Assembly (NCBI RefSeq): GCF_003711225.1
Contig: NZ_CP031030.1
Span: forward strand, 1,984,001-2,048,000
Source of the DNA: Runella sp. SP2
GTDB taxonomy: Bacteria; Bacteroidota; Bacteroidia; Cytophagales; Spirosomataceae
Direction of reading: 5' to 3'
DNA: 64,000 nucleotides
Each line of letters begins with the position of its first letter. Position 1 is the stretch's first letter. The notes beneath the pieces are model-generated. The model did no database searches, was not told the DNA's origin, and saw nothing but the letters and a program-made list of their open reading frames with translations. The translations under genes were made by a program, and so were the position numbers. Positions 36,457 through 44,378 of this stretch are shown piece after piece.

Positions 36457-36879
36457 ATGAGTCAAATAATCACAAAAAAGATAATCAATGACCTGACTTA
36501 CCAAATCATTGGAGCTGCGATTGAAGTTCATAAAGTCCTAGGTCCTGGCCTGTTAGAAAGCAATTACGAAAAGGCATTAATTCATGAGCTTTCACTTCGT
36601 GGATTACGCACAAAAAGTCAACAAACGATTCAGGTACCATATAAGGAAATTTTGCTTGATTGTGAACTTCGATACGACATCCTCGTCGAAGACCTGGTGT
36701 TAGTGGAAAATAAGGCCGTCTTGGACATGCACCCTATTTTTGAAGCAACCTTATTGACCTATATGAAACACCTGAAAATTCCCAAAGGTATCCTAATCAA
36801 CTTTCATGTTTTGAACATTTTTAGCAGTGGACAGAAAACGTTTGTGAATGAGTATTTTCGAGAATTACCTGAATTATAG
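36457..36879 (+). CDS. GxxExxY protein, PD-(D/E)XK nuclease-like
   Basis: 140 residues, the usual size. The naming motif is GLLESNY (G31, E34, Y37). The nuclease-fold residues look complete: E34, D74 in LRYDILVEDL and E84-N-K86 in LVLVENKAV, as expected of PF13366/TIGR04256 proteins, which occur in many copies in some genomes and have no proven function. No export signal, so cytoplasmic. The gene lies between fahA and hmgA, transcribed against both, and is bracketed by hairpin repeat units A, B, C upstream and D 11 bases after its stop. This suggests that gene plus repeats moved in as a unit. Confidence 0.92.
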   Translation: MSQIITKKIINDLTYQIIGAAIEVHKVLGPGLLESNYEKALIHELSLRGLRTKSQQTIQVPYKEILLDCELRYDILVEDLVLVENKAVLDMHPIFEATLLTYMKHLKIPKGILINFHVLNIFSSGQKTFVNEYFRELPEL

Positions 36880-36890
36880 TAAAGGCCATC

Positions 36891-36977
36891 TAAACACATA
36901 GTTACATAGAAATTGCACATAGCGTTCACTAATGATTTCTATTGTGAAAACTTCTATGTTTTCTATGTGGTTAAAAA
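36891..36977. repeat. hairpin repeat unit D (right flank of GxxExxY gene)
   Basis: TAAACACATAG with a CACATAG / CTATGTG outer stem and the same inner TTCAC/GTGAA pair as unit A, in the same orientation. It ends two bases before the hmgA stop codon. Confidence 0.8.
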
Positions 36978-36978
36978 G

Positions 36979-38136
36979 TCACTCAATCCAACTTTGATAG
37001 TACTTCCCATCATCCAATTTCAACGCCTCTTCCGTAAGCGCAAGGGGACGGAACGTATCAATCATGACTGCTAGTTCTTCCGTAGAAGTTTTGCCAATGC
37101 TGCGTTCGTAAGCGCCTGGCGCTGGCCCGTGCGGGATTCCTCCAGGGTGGAGCGTAATGTGTCCTTTTTCAATGTTATTCCGACTCATAAAATCGCCATC
37201 AACGTAATACAGCATTTCGTCTGAATCAATATTTGAATGATTGTAAGGAGCAGGAATGGCCTGCGGGTGATAGTCGTACAGACGTGGGCAGAACGAACAA
37301 ACCACAAATGCCTTTGTCTCAAATGTTTGGTGCACTGGCGGCGGTTGATGAATCCGACCAGTTATAGGTTCAAAATTATGAATCGAAAACCCATAAGGGA
37401 AATTATATCCATCCCAACCGACCACGTCAAACGGATGCGTAGGGTAGAGGAGTTCGTACAAAATACCCTGTTTTTTTATTTTTAGGACAAAATCGCCCTT
37501 TTCGTCGTGCGTTTCGAGCTCTTGGGGGAGCTTGTAATCCCGCTCACAAAAGGGCGAATGTTCAAGCAATTGACCAAACCAATTTCTATACCTTTTCGGC
37601 GTGTAAATGGGGTGAAACGACTCGGCAAACAAAATCCGATTGTCAGTGCCATCGAAGTCAATTTGGTAAATCATGCCTCTCGGAATGACTAAATAGTCGC
37701 CATATTCAAATGGAATGTTACCCAGTTGCGTCCGTAAAATCCCCGTCCCTTGGTGAATGAAAAGTAGCTCGTCGGCATCAGCATTTTTGTAAAAATAGGA
37801 GCGGAGCGATTGACGCGGTGCCGCTAAGCCAATGTGAACATCAGCATTTGCCAATAACACCTTGCGGCTTTCTAAAAAATCGTCCTCAGCGGGAAGTTGA
37901 AACCCTTTCAACAGACGAGGCTTGATACTTTTTGAAATAGCAATTTTGGGATTTACATCGGTTTCGGACAAAACCTCACGAATCATAGTGGGACGATGCA
38001 CGTGGTACATCAGCGCCGACATCCCATCAAATCCGATGGTGCCAAACAATTGTTCGTAATACAACCCACCGTCGGGCTTACGAAACTGCGTATGCCGTTT
38101 GGGTAGAATTTTTCCGAGTTTGTGGTAAATAGGCAT
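36979..38136 (-). CDS. hmgA: homogentisate 1,2-dioxygenase
   Basis: 385 residues from the ATG at 38136 (MPIYHKLGKILPKRHTQFRK). A non-haem iron enzyme that opens the homogentisate ring to maleylacetoacetate. Characteristic stretches are LYYEQLFGTIGFDGMSALMY, the cupin-like middle (ELLFIHQGTG, YGDYLVIPRG) and the C-terminal iron-site region NHSNIDSDEMLYYVDG with HPGGIPHGPAPG. It is shorter than proteobacterial HmgA (about 430), as seen in the Bacteroidota branch. It starts one base after the marR stop, so both are cotranscribed; fahA lies beyond the GxxExxY unit. No maleylacetoacetate isomerase gene is in the window. Confidence 0.93.
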   Translation of the reverse strand: MPIYHKLGKILPKRHTQFRKPDGGLYYEQLFGTIGFDGMSALMYHVHRPTMIREVLSETDVNPKIAISKSIKPRLLKGFQLPAEDDFLESRKVLLANADVHIGLAAPRQSLRSYFYKNADADELLFIHQGTGILRTQLGNIPFEYGDYLVIPRGMIYQIDFDGTDNRILFAESFHPIYTPKRYRNWFGQLLEHSPFCERDYKLPQELETHDEKGDFVLKIKKQGILYELLYPTHPFDVVGWDGYNFPYGFSIHNFEPITGRIHQPPPVHQTFETKAFVVCSFCPRLYDYHPQAIPAPYNHSNIDSDEMLYYVDGDFMSRNNIEKGHITLHPGGIPHGPAPGAYERSIGKTSTEELAVMIDTFRPLALTEEALKLDDGKYYQSWIE

Positions 38137-38137
38137 G

Positions 38138-38578
38138 TTATGATGAAGTTGGAATACAGTTCTTAACAATCATTGCCAGCATTTCTTGGGCTGCCGAAAC
38201 CGACGCTGGCTCAATTCCTTCAAGGGCTTTTTGACGAATTTGGGGTACTAATTCCGTCAATTTTTCGATGGTTTCAAGCCCTTTTTCAGTAATGGTGAGT
38301 TGAAACATCCGCCGATTGGTGGGATGAATGTCACGCTCTAAAAAACCATTTTGAACCAATAATTCAATAATCCGAGTCACCGAAGCTTTGTCTTTGAAGA
38401 CTTTCTCGGCAATGTCATTTTGGGTACAGTCAGGATTTTCGGCGACTGTATTTAAAATCAACCATTGGTCAAGCGTAATGTCAAACCCGTTGATTTTGAA
38501 CTGGTTTTGAAAAAACTGACGATAGATTTTGACGGTTTTTTCTAAATTGTAGAAAAAGGAGGTCGTTAATTTTTTCAT
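38138..38578 (-). CDS. MarR-family transcriptional regulator of the homogentisate genes
   Basis: 146 residues from the ATG at 38578 (MKKLTTSFFYNLEK); the upstream extension is not conserved-looking and runs through the operator. Winged-helix elements are visible: LDQWLILNTVAENPDCTQNDIAEKVF, SVTRIIELLVQNGFLERD and the wing HPTNRRMFQLTITEKG. It is immediately upstream of hmgA, so it probably senses a tyrosine-pathway intermediate. An imperfect palindrome at 38614-38637 upstream of its start is the likely autoregulatory operator. Confidence 0.9.
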   Translation of the reverse strand: MKKLTTSFFYNLEKTVKIYRQFFQNQFKINGFDITLDQWLILNTVAENPDCTQNDIAEKVFKDKASVTRIIELLVQNGFLERDIHPTNRRMFQLTITEKGLETIEKLTELVPQIRQKALEGIEPASVSAAQEMLAMIVKNCIPTSS

Positions 38579-38613
38579 TGATTTTAAATTGTTGTGACAA
38601 ATATATTTAAAAT

Positions 38614-38637
38614 CAATAGTTGATGTATCAATTATTG
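38614..38637. promoter_or_regulatory. MarR-type operator palindrome
   Basis: Arms CAATAGTTGAT (38614-38624) and ATCAATTATTG (38627-38637) pair at 10 of 11 positions around GT. It lies 36-59 bases upstream of the marR start codon. The TTGAT-GT-ATCAA core is the size and symmetry expected for a MarR dimer. Confidence 0.65.
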
Positions 38638-38671
38638 GTAAAAATATTTCAAAAACCCTTAAAAACAAGAA

Positions 38672-40258
38672 TTAATGGCGAAGGAGAAAGAAGGACTGTT
38701 CAACAGGCTGTGCTGATTTGATTTTGCCAGCAATACCGTATTGCCACGCCACAACAGTAACTTTTACGGGGTATTTTGTCTTGGGAGGTATTTTTGTGAA
38801 TACCAGTTGATTACCAGATATAAAAGCAGGGCCTTCCTTAACGTAAAAGTCCACGGGCAAATTGGTGGAACTTGTGGCGTGTAGTGGAATGAATTTTGGG
38901 GTTTTGGATAGGTTGGGTATAGCTTCAAAATCAATTTGTTGATTAGCTCCCTCGGTATTTTTTATTGGAAATTTGAGTTCAATCTGCTGAATCACCGATT
39001 TGAAATGATCGTCACCTTCATTGTGCGCTAAGAGCCAAATCGCGTTGCTTCGTTTAGGGTTCAAAAACCCCATTCGGTAAAAACTTAGCCTAAAAGTTGT
39101 ATCATTTATTTTCTGGACTGGCCCACAAATACGGTCAATTGTCAACAAAGATGTCGCGTGTTGTGAAGTAGGTTTTATTTTGGAAGTATCTGTAAAAAAA
39201 GGTTTTAAGTAAAAGGTGGTGCCATCGTTTGCGGGTTTAAATGTAAGGCTGAATTGCCCATGAGATTTAGACGGTTTTAGGGTGTCGGCGTTTTGGATAA
39301 ACCCTAAGTATTGATTTTTCTTTCCCCGTGGATGTGCATAATAGGCTTCGGTGGCTCGCGCCATTTCTCCATCAAAACACCACGACGCCACGCTTTTATC
39401 GCCACTGAATTGAGAATACGGGGCAGGGGGAGCAGTTGGATGGGAGTTGGGGCGCCAACGGTCGATAAGCCATCCTTGCTGTGGGTCAATGAAACGAAGA
39501 CCGTTTTTGGAAAGGCGATAGTTGGCCGCTTTTTTGATAAAAAATGCGATATAATTAACCATTCGTTGGTTATAGTCAAAGTGGCCGTGACCTGCGTCTG
39601 CAAAAAAGGTAATGGGGGTTTTAGGGTGTTTTTTTACGTAATTAAAACCAGGTTCAATACGGTCTTCCCACCATTCTACTTCGCTCATAATAAACAAACC
39701 TGGGACTCCTTCCACCGTCCGATTACCCCAATCAGGATTGGGCTTGCCACTTCCTGTAAGATGGGTGAGGGGAGAATCGCCTTTTATGGATATAATTGCC
39801 AAGGTTCGTGCGGAATTCCAAGCCCCGAAATTCCAAGGGAAAGAAGCGTGGGCAGAATGTCCTATCGGCACAACGGGAGCGGTTGCTATCTCCTGATAAC
39901 CAGACACGTCGGCCAATTGCTTCACCATGTTTTCAAAGCCTTCGCCTGCCCCTCTATTGAAGTCGAAAACCATGTCTAAACCTGGCGTTACCCAAATCGT
40001 AGCAAACCCAATTTCGCTCATTGACTGGCGGAATTTAGCGTTTTCTAGGATTCCTTCCTCTGTCATATTGTGCATTCCCCACACTACGCCCTTTACTTTT
40101 TTGCAATTTTCAGGAATCCAGAGAAAAGCCGTGGGGTTATCGTTTATCTCAGGATGTTTGTACCCATCCACTTTCACCGACCATTGCCAAACTTGGGCGT
40201 AAAGGGTCGTTTTTAAAAAAAGTGTGATAAGATATAGGGAGATGATTCGCAGATACAT
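38672..40258 (-). CDS. secreted alpha/beta hydrolase-like protein
   Basis: 528 residues with signal peptide MYLRIISLYLITLFLKTTLYAQ. The first 240 residues look like an alpha/beta hydrolase: GVVWGMHNMTEEG, nucleophile S135 in PIGHSAHASF and the histidine-rich DAGHGHFDYN (H224/H226). The C-terminal half has beta-sandwich character and ends in an Ig-like segment (KTKYPVKVTVVAWQYG). It is probably an extracellular or periplasmic esterase or glycan-processing hydrolase; the substrate is unknown. It lies 93 bases upstream of marR and could be read independently. Confidence 0.7.
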   Translation of the reverse strand: MYLRIISLYLITLFLKTTLYAQVWQWSVKVDGYKHPEINDNPTAFLWIPENCKKVKGVVWGMHNMTEEGILENAKFRQSMSEIGFATIWVTPGLDMVFDFNRGAGEGFENMVKQLADVSGYQEIATAPVVPIGHSAHASFPWNFGAWNSARTLAIISIKGDSPLTHLTGSGKPNPDWGNRTVEGVPGLFIMSEVEWWEDRIEPGFNYVKKHPKTPITFFADAGHGHFDYNQRMVNYIAFFIKKAANYRLSKNGLRFIDPQQGWLIDRWRPNSHPTAPPAPYSQFSGDKSVASWCFDGEMARATEAYYAHPRGKKNQYLGFIQNADTLKPSKSHGQFSLTFKPANDGTTFYLKPFFTDTSKIKPTSQHATSLLTIDRICGPVQKINDTTFRLSFYRMGFLNPKRSNAIWLLAHNEGDDHFKSVIQQIELKFPIKNTEGANQQIDFEAIPNLSKTPKFIPLHATSSTNLPVDFYVKEGPAFISGNQLVFTKIPPKTKYPVKVTVVAWQYGIAGKIKSAQPVEQSFFLLRH

Positions 40259-40307
40259 ATTTACTTTAGCAGAGAAATCGGTTATATTTGTTAAAAAAAG
40301 CGCTACT

Positions 40308-40547
40308 ATGACGGTTCAAACCCTTTATGATGATGTGGCTAATTTTATTGCCAACATGAATCCTACTAAAATCCTTGAACTAAAAGCACCCCTTGAAGCT
40401 CAAGAGCGTGTACAGGCCTTGATTAAAAAGGAAAAAGAGTCAGCATTGACAGCTACAGAAAAAGATGAACTTGACCATTTTCTTGTTTTGGAACGATTGA
40501 TAAGGCTTGCTAAAGCACACGCACGCCAGCGCTTGAGTGGTGTATGA
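40308..40547 (+). CDS. small partner protein of the HNH endonuclease
   Basis: 79 residues from the ATG at 40308 (MTVQTLYDDVANFIANMNPT). Entirely helical and charged (ALIKKEKESALTATEKDELDHF), without known motifs. Its stop overlaps the start of the HNH gene (ATGA, 40544-40547), so translation is coupled. The arrangement resembles an antitoxin or immunity partner, or a subunit. I recognise it only as a commonly seen neighbour of this HNH type, not by function. Confidence 0.75.
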   Translation: MTVQTLYDDVANFIANMNPTKILELKAPLEAQERVQALIKKEKESALTATEKDELDHFLVLERLIRLAKAHARQRLSGV

Positions 40548-40966
40548 GCCAGAAAATACCTCGTGCTATCCGAAATAAAATTATTGAACGAGCTGAGCAT
40601 CGTTGTGAGTACTGCCGTATTCCTGATACGGATTCATATTATGGATTCCAAGTTGACCATATCATCAGCCGTAAACATGGAGGTGAAGATGAACTTGGGA
40701 ATTTTGCATATGCTTGTCCTGACTGCAATCGTTACAAAGGCTCGGATTTGGGAACATATCTTGGAAAAAATTTTGACTTTGTAAGATTTTTTCACCCTCG
40801 AATTGACGATTGGTCTTATCATTTTGAATTACAAACATCGGGATTAATCATTGGCAAAACTGATATTGGCAATGCCACTCTCAAAATTTTTGCTATCAAC
40901 CACCCAGATAGAATCATAGAACGTAAAGTGCTGTGCCAATTGGGATTAATGGATGTTTTTACTTGA
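40544..40966 (+). CDS. HNH endonuclease
   Basis: 140 residues, a McrA-like HNH nuclease. Zinc ligands C21/C24 (HRCEYCRIP) and C58/C61 (CPDCNRYKG) surround the active site VDHIISRKHGGEDELGN (D38-H39, H45, N53). The C-terminal 70 residues (FDFVRFFHPRIDDW ...) are typical of this subgroup. It overlaps the small upstream gene by 4 bases. It could be a defence or toxin nuclease, or a DNA-processing enzyme; there is no methyltransferase, terminase or phage gene nearby. Confidence 0.9.
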   Translation: MSQKIPRAIRNKIIERAEHRCEYCRIPDTDSYYGFQVDHIISRKHGGEDELGNFAYACPDCNRYKGSDLGTYLGKNFDFVRFFHPRIDDWSYHFELQTSGLIIGKTDIGNATLKIFAINHPDRIIERKVLCQLGLMDVFT

Positions 40967-40970
40967 AAAT

Positions 40971-43358
40971 CTACTTTTCCAAACCAATTGTTATCTTTCC
41001 GTCTTTCCATGCGGGCGCCCTTTTTTTGTCGTTGACAATCATTGCGCTTGGTTCCTCGGTAGCTCGTAATAAAATACGCATCAACGGTTGGCCATCCACT
41101 TCAACTTTCAATTGTTTCTTAGAATAATCAGCATTCATAAACACCTTGGAAAGCGAATGCAAAAAGGTTTTTTCGTCTTTGCGCAAATAACTTCCATTGC
41201 TGACAAAAAACGAGGTCAGGTTATCAGGATTTGAGCGGTCGGCTTTTTCGGGGAAAGTCACGGCGGTTAAATAGGCGTCGGTTTCCCAGCCATTGATAAT
41301 CGCATTGGCGTTGCGGTGCATGAGGCGGCCATCGGCGAGCAAATTGAGATAAACTTCCGTTATCGTTCCGTTTTGGGTAATCCGTACTCCCTGCCAGTTG
41401 TCGCCGCTTATTTTTTCGATTACGGGCAAATTGGTACGTCCTACGGCTCCATTAGCGCCCGATGAACCAACAAAAGTTTCAACGGCTTTATTGGTGTTAT
41501 CTAACAATAGAATAGCGTTCCAAAACTTTGTTTGTCGTGAGTTTTCAGCGGGTGAAATGGCATAGTAAGGGATTTTCGTTTTGACGTCACGGTCTTTGAT
41601 TCCCCATCGTTCTTCCAACTTCATTTTTTCGGGAAAATCGTGCGGATACCCTAATGGCAATGTTTCAGGATAGAGTGGCCGAAACAGAATAGATGCTTCT
41701 CCTTGGCTAATTTCGAGGTCGGGGCCTTTCTTTTTAGCTTCATTTTGGTAGTGTAACAAAAACTCAAACTTGCCCGCTTCGTACGTTTTTACGTCATCTA
41801 CTACCAAAATCACTTTGTCAAGCCACAAAAAATGACGGTAATTCCGCAAAAAATAGCGGGAAGTCGGCCCTGTTGCATCAGCCATGAGGTATTTGAGTGA
41901 GCCACCATTAATCAAATGATGCAGACTACCTGACGTTTTTACGGCATGATATTGGTCTTGTGGGTCTTGTGCTTTGCCATTGAACAACATAACGTTGTGA
42001 GCTTCACTCCGTACAAAATATGAACTGTACTCAGGTAAACCGTAGCTGACATCACCGCCGTCGATGAGTAAATACTGGCCGTTGTGGTACAACACAAACG
42101 AACCTGCATCGGCGTGCGCATGATTCCAAGTATAACCCGATTTTACCCCCAACATCGTCGCATCTTTCTCCCAAGACGAGCGCAACATTCCCCAGCCCAT
42201 ATCTTTGTAAATAGCCGCCGTGGGAAGAGGGTTAGGAAGTGTCGAGTTTTGAATGCTGAGTGTCGAATTTGTATTCCTTTTTCCTAATTCATCATTCTTA
42301 ATTCCTAATTCTATTGGATGGTAAAGCAGCCCCAACGGAGTAGCAAGATTCATGTCTTCTCGCCCTTCACTGTTGCCGATTTGTTGTAAATACCAATAAT
42401 AATGAGGATTCCCCATTCCCAGTGCCAACATCAATTTGGCGGGGCGTTCTCCGTTGGCATGATCGTTTGAGTCGCCAAAATTGAGCGACATCATTCGGTG
42501 CTTTGACGTGGGATAAGAAGCATGAATGAACCAATCGACTGTCTTTTTGAGGGTTTCATCATAAGGCATTGATGCCTTTCCAAAAAGGTTAGTCCAGGCC
42601 AAGCGAAACGTAAGGTATTCTGAAACCGCAAAGTTGGCATAACTCACACTTTCGTAAAAGCCTCCGTTGGCATCGAAATTGGAGGGTTTATTCTCCAAAA
42701 CACTTCCCTGAAACGCAAACCATTCTTTGGACGCTCGCATTATTTCCTCAGCCCAGGTTTTGGCTTGGGGCTCTTCGTTCAGTACAGCCATGGAAGCTAT
42801 CCCTGCTTGAAATACCACCGCCGACCACCAATTGTGCCCCATCGAGTTGAGGGTATGAATGCGACTATCTTCTGATACCCAATCTTTTATGGCAGGTTCA
42901 ATTCCCAGTTTGATAATTTTATTAGTGATTTCTTTTCGTTCGACAGGAGTGAGGTAATTGTAAATGCCGTCGAAAGCAATAGCGGTTTGAAAACAGCCAC
43001 GGGCAGTTCCAAGGCCTGAGTTCCACCGTGGAGTGCGGTCGTCCATCCCGTCCCACTGAGGACGATTTACCCAGTCGAGCAACAAAAGTTTGGCTCGTTC
43101 GGCGTATTTGGTGTCGCCTGTCATGCAATAAACCAAAGTCAGGTTTTCCAAATTTCCCCCTTTCCCTTCGAGAGACTTGTCGGTGCGTTGCAGCATATTT
43201 TGCCAAGCTTTAGCCAATAAAGTATCGGTTTGGAGGCGTTCTTTGGTAATCTTGACGCGCTCAGGGGTATAAAAAAGATAAGGGTGCGCCTTTTTTGATT
43301 GGCCAAAAGTTGTAAAACAGAATAAGTTGAAAAGCCAGAAAATGATATGTTTTTTCAT
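40971..43358 (-). CDS. heparinase II/III-family polysaccharide lyase
   Basis: 795 residues with signal peptide MKKHIIFWLFNLFCFTTFGQ. The N-terminal (alpha/alpha)-toroid domain (about 40-340) contains NSMGHNWWSAVVFQAGIA and GGFYESVSYANFAVSEYL. The C-terminal beta-sandwich has the hallmark NHAHADAGSFVLYHNGQYLL and SEAHNVMLFNG. Such lyases cleave uronic-acid polysaccharides by beta-elimination, leaving unsaturated ends that suit the GH88 enzyme of this locus. It is the last gene of the PUL. Residues about 349-375 (NDELGKRNTNSTLSIQNSTL) are encoded by a repeat-like insert and look foreign to the fold. Confidence 0.87.
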   Translation of the reverse strand: MKKHIIFWLFNLFCFTTFGQSKKAHPYLFYTPERVKITKERLQTDTLLAKAWQNMLQRTDKSLEGKGGNLENLTLVYCMTGDTKYAERAKLLLLDWVNRPQWDGMDDRTPRWNSGLGTARGCFQTAIAFDGIYNYLTPVERKEITNKIIKLGIEPAIKDWVSEDSRIHTLNSMGHNWWSAVVFQAGIASMAVLNEEPQAKTWAEEIMRASKEWFAFQGSVLENKPSNFDANGGFYESVSYANFAVSEYLTFRLAWTNLFGKASMPYDETLKKTVDWFIHASYPTSKHRMMSLNFGDSNDHANGERPAKLMLALGMGNPHYYWYLQQIGNSEGREDMNLATPLGLLYHPIELGIKNDELGKRNTNSTLSIQNSTLPNPLPTAAIYKDMGWGMLRSSWEKDATMLGVKSGYTWNHAHADAGSFVLYHNGQYLLIDGGDVSYGLPEYSSYFVRSEAHNVMLFNGKAQDPQDQYHAVKTSGSLHHLINGGSLKYLMADATGPTSRYFLRNYRHFLWLDKVILVVDDVKTYEAGKFEFLLHYQNEAKKKGPDLEISQGEASILFRPLYPETLPLGYPHDFPEKMKLEERWGIKDRDVKTKIPYYAISPAENSRQTKFWNAILLLDNTNKAVETFVGSSGANGAVGRTNLPVIEKISGDNWQGVRITQNGTITEVYLNLLADGRLMHRNANAIINGWETDAYLTAVTFPEKADRSNPDNLTSFFVSNGSYLRKDEKTFLHSLSKVFMNADYSKKQLKVEVDGQPLMRILLRATEEPSAMIVNDKKRAPAWKDGKITIGLEK
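42231..42314 (-). repeat. low-complexity repeat insert inside the heparinase gene
   Basis: On the minus strand the region holds GAATTAGGAATTAAGAATGA-type words, then GAATTAGG again, plus a GTGTCGA direct repeat (plus-strand 42239 and 42260) before TTAGGAAGTG. Its vocabulary matches the intergenic repeat at 18102-18178. It keeps the frame open and adds about 27 Asn/Ser/Thr-rich residues. Confidence 0.55.
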
Positions 43359-43415
43359 GTAAACGGAGTGGTTATTTCTTGATTTTATTGCGGGACATTG
43401 CCAGCTTCAAGGAAT

Positions 43416-44294
43416 CTAAAAGTGTTGGAAGTGATTTTTGGGTAAAAGCTCGTTGCTAACAGCCCCCATTAAAGCAGCGTATTCGTTGAGTGCCGACTGA
43501 CGCAGCGCTACTTGGTTCATTAGGCGCGTCTTGATTGCTGGGAAGAATAACTCAGAGGACTGCGCAATATTTCCCCCAAAAACAACTACGTCGGGTTGAT
43601 AAAGAGCCACAAATTCTTCCATTATCCTACTCAGATTTTGGGCAAATTCATCAAATGTTTGTCGAGCGGCGGGATTGGTCTCGTAGGTATCCACCAATTC
43701 TTTCACGCCTGTAATGGGATGCTTTGTTAGCTGAAAGTAACGTTTTATAAACCAACGAGTTGAGATGTAGTCTTCGGCTACGCCTTCGTGTAGTGGGTGG
43801 TTGATACCAAGCGCTAAATCGTAAGCCTTTCCGTTTTCAAATAATGACGTACCTAAGCCCGTCCCGAGGGTGATTCCTAATCCTTTCGCAAAACCTTTCC
43901 CCGCGCCAAATACCATTTCGCCTGCTAAAAATGCTTCTGCATCATTACTGAAACAGATTTGAGCAGGCGAAATGGTGAGGCGTGCTGCCAATTCCCGACG
44001 AATGTCAAGACCATAGAGGTGGTCGTATTTGTTGACGTTTTTCATCCAACAAATACCGTTTTCGTAGTCAAACGGTCCTGGCATGGCAATCCCAATTTGA
44101 CATTCCGAAAGGTAGTCGGATTGAATAGTTTGCCGAACTGTCGTTGTCCATGTCGTTAATATTTCGTCAGCGGAAGCATACGAATCAACGGGCATACGTC
44201 GTAGTGATGACTCATTGATTGTTCCTGAGACAAGATTAACAACCGCCGCTGTAATGTGCGAACCTCCAATATCTACACCTATGTATATTTTCAT
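43416..44294 (-). CDS. ROK-family sugar kinase
   Basis: 292 residues. ATP-binding IGVDIGGSHITAAVVN at the N-terminus, GIAMPGPFDYENGI, catalytic-site FSNDAEAFLAGE and the second phosphate loop LGITLGTGLGTSLF. It probably phosphorylates a hexose released by the PUL enzymes. The zinc-binding CxCGxxGCxE loop of classic ROK proteins is missing: the sequence goes from GINHPLHEG straight to VAEDYIS. It is cytoplasmic and lies between the GH97 and heparinase genes. Confidence 0.9.
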   Translation of the reverse strand: MKIYIGVDIGGSHITAAVVNLVSGTINESSLRRMPVDSYASADEILTTWTTTVRQTIQSDYLSECQIGIAMPGPFDYENGICWMKNVNKYDHLYGLDIRRELAARLTISPAQICFSNDAEAFLAGEMVFGAGKGFAKGLGITLGTGLGTSLFENGKAYDLALGINHPLHEGVAEDYISTRWFIKRYFQLTKHPITGVKELVDTYETNPAARQTFDEFAQNLSRIMEEFVALYQPDVVVFGGNIAQSSELFFPAIKTRLMNQVALRQSALNEYAALMGAVSNELLPKNHFQHF

Positions 44295-44301
44295 AGAATC
44301 C

Positions 44302-44326
44302 AGCCCCCTAACCCCCGATGGGGGAA
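44302..44326 (+). repeat. 25-bp C-rich palindromic repeat (intergenic copy)
   Basis: AGCCCCCTAA, then CCCCC-GAT-GGGGG, then AA. It differs at 2 of 25 positions from the copy read in frame in the LytTR gene (17725-17749). It lies 8 bases upstream of the ROK start codon. Confidence 0.75.
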
Positions 44327-44354
44327 TACTATTTGTTTTAAAGATTGAAATGAT

Positions 44355-44367
44355 GTGCCGTAGGCAC
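44355..44367. repeat. GTGCC/GGCAC palindrome
   Basis: GTGCCGTAGGCAC, a 5-bp perfect stem in the ROK-GH97 gap next to the C-rich repeat. It is a candidate short dispersed repeat; only one copy is seen. Confidence 0.4.
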
Positions 44368-44378
44368 TACCCAAACAG

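Noticed and set aside
39311-39979. 222-codon open frame opposite the secreted hydrolase gene
   Set aside because: Antisense shadow without domain features or start context.
40544-40966. Homing endonuclease
   Set aside because: No intron or intein context and no interrupted host gene; the coupled upstream gene suggests a two-gene module instead.
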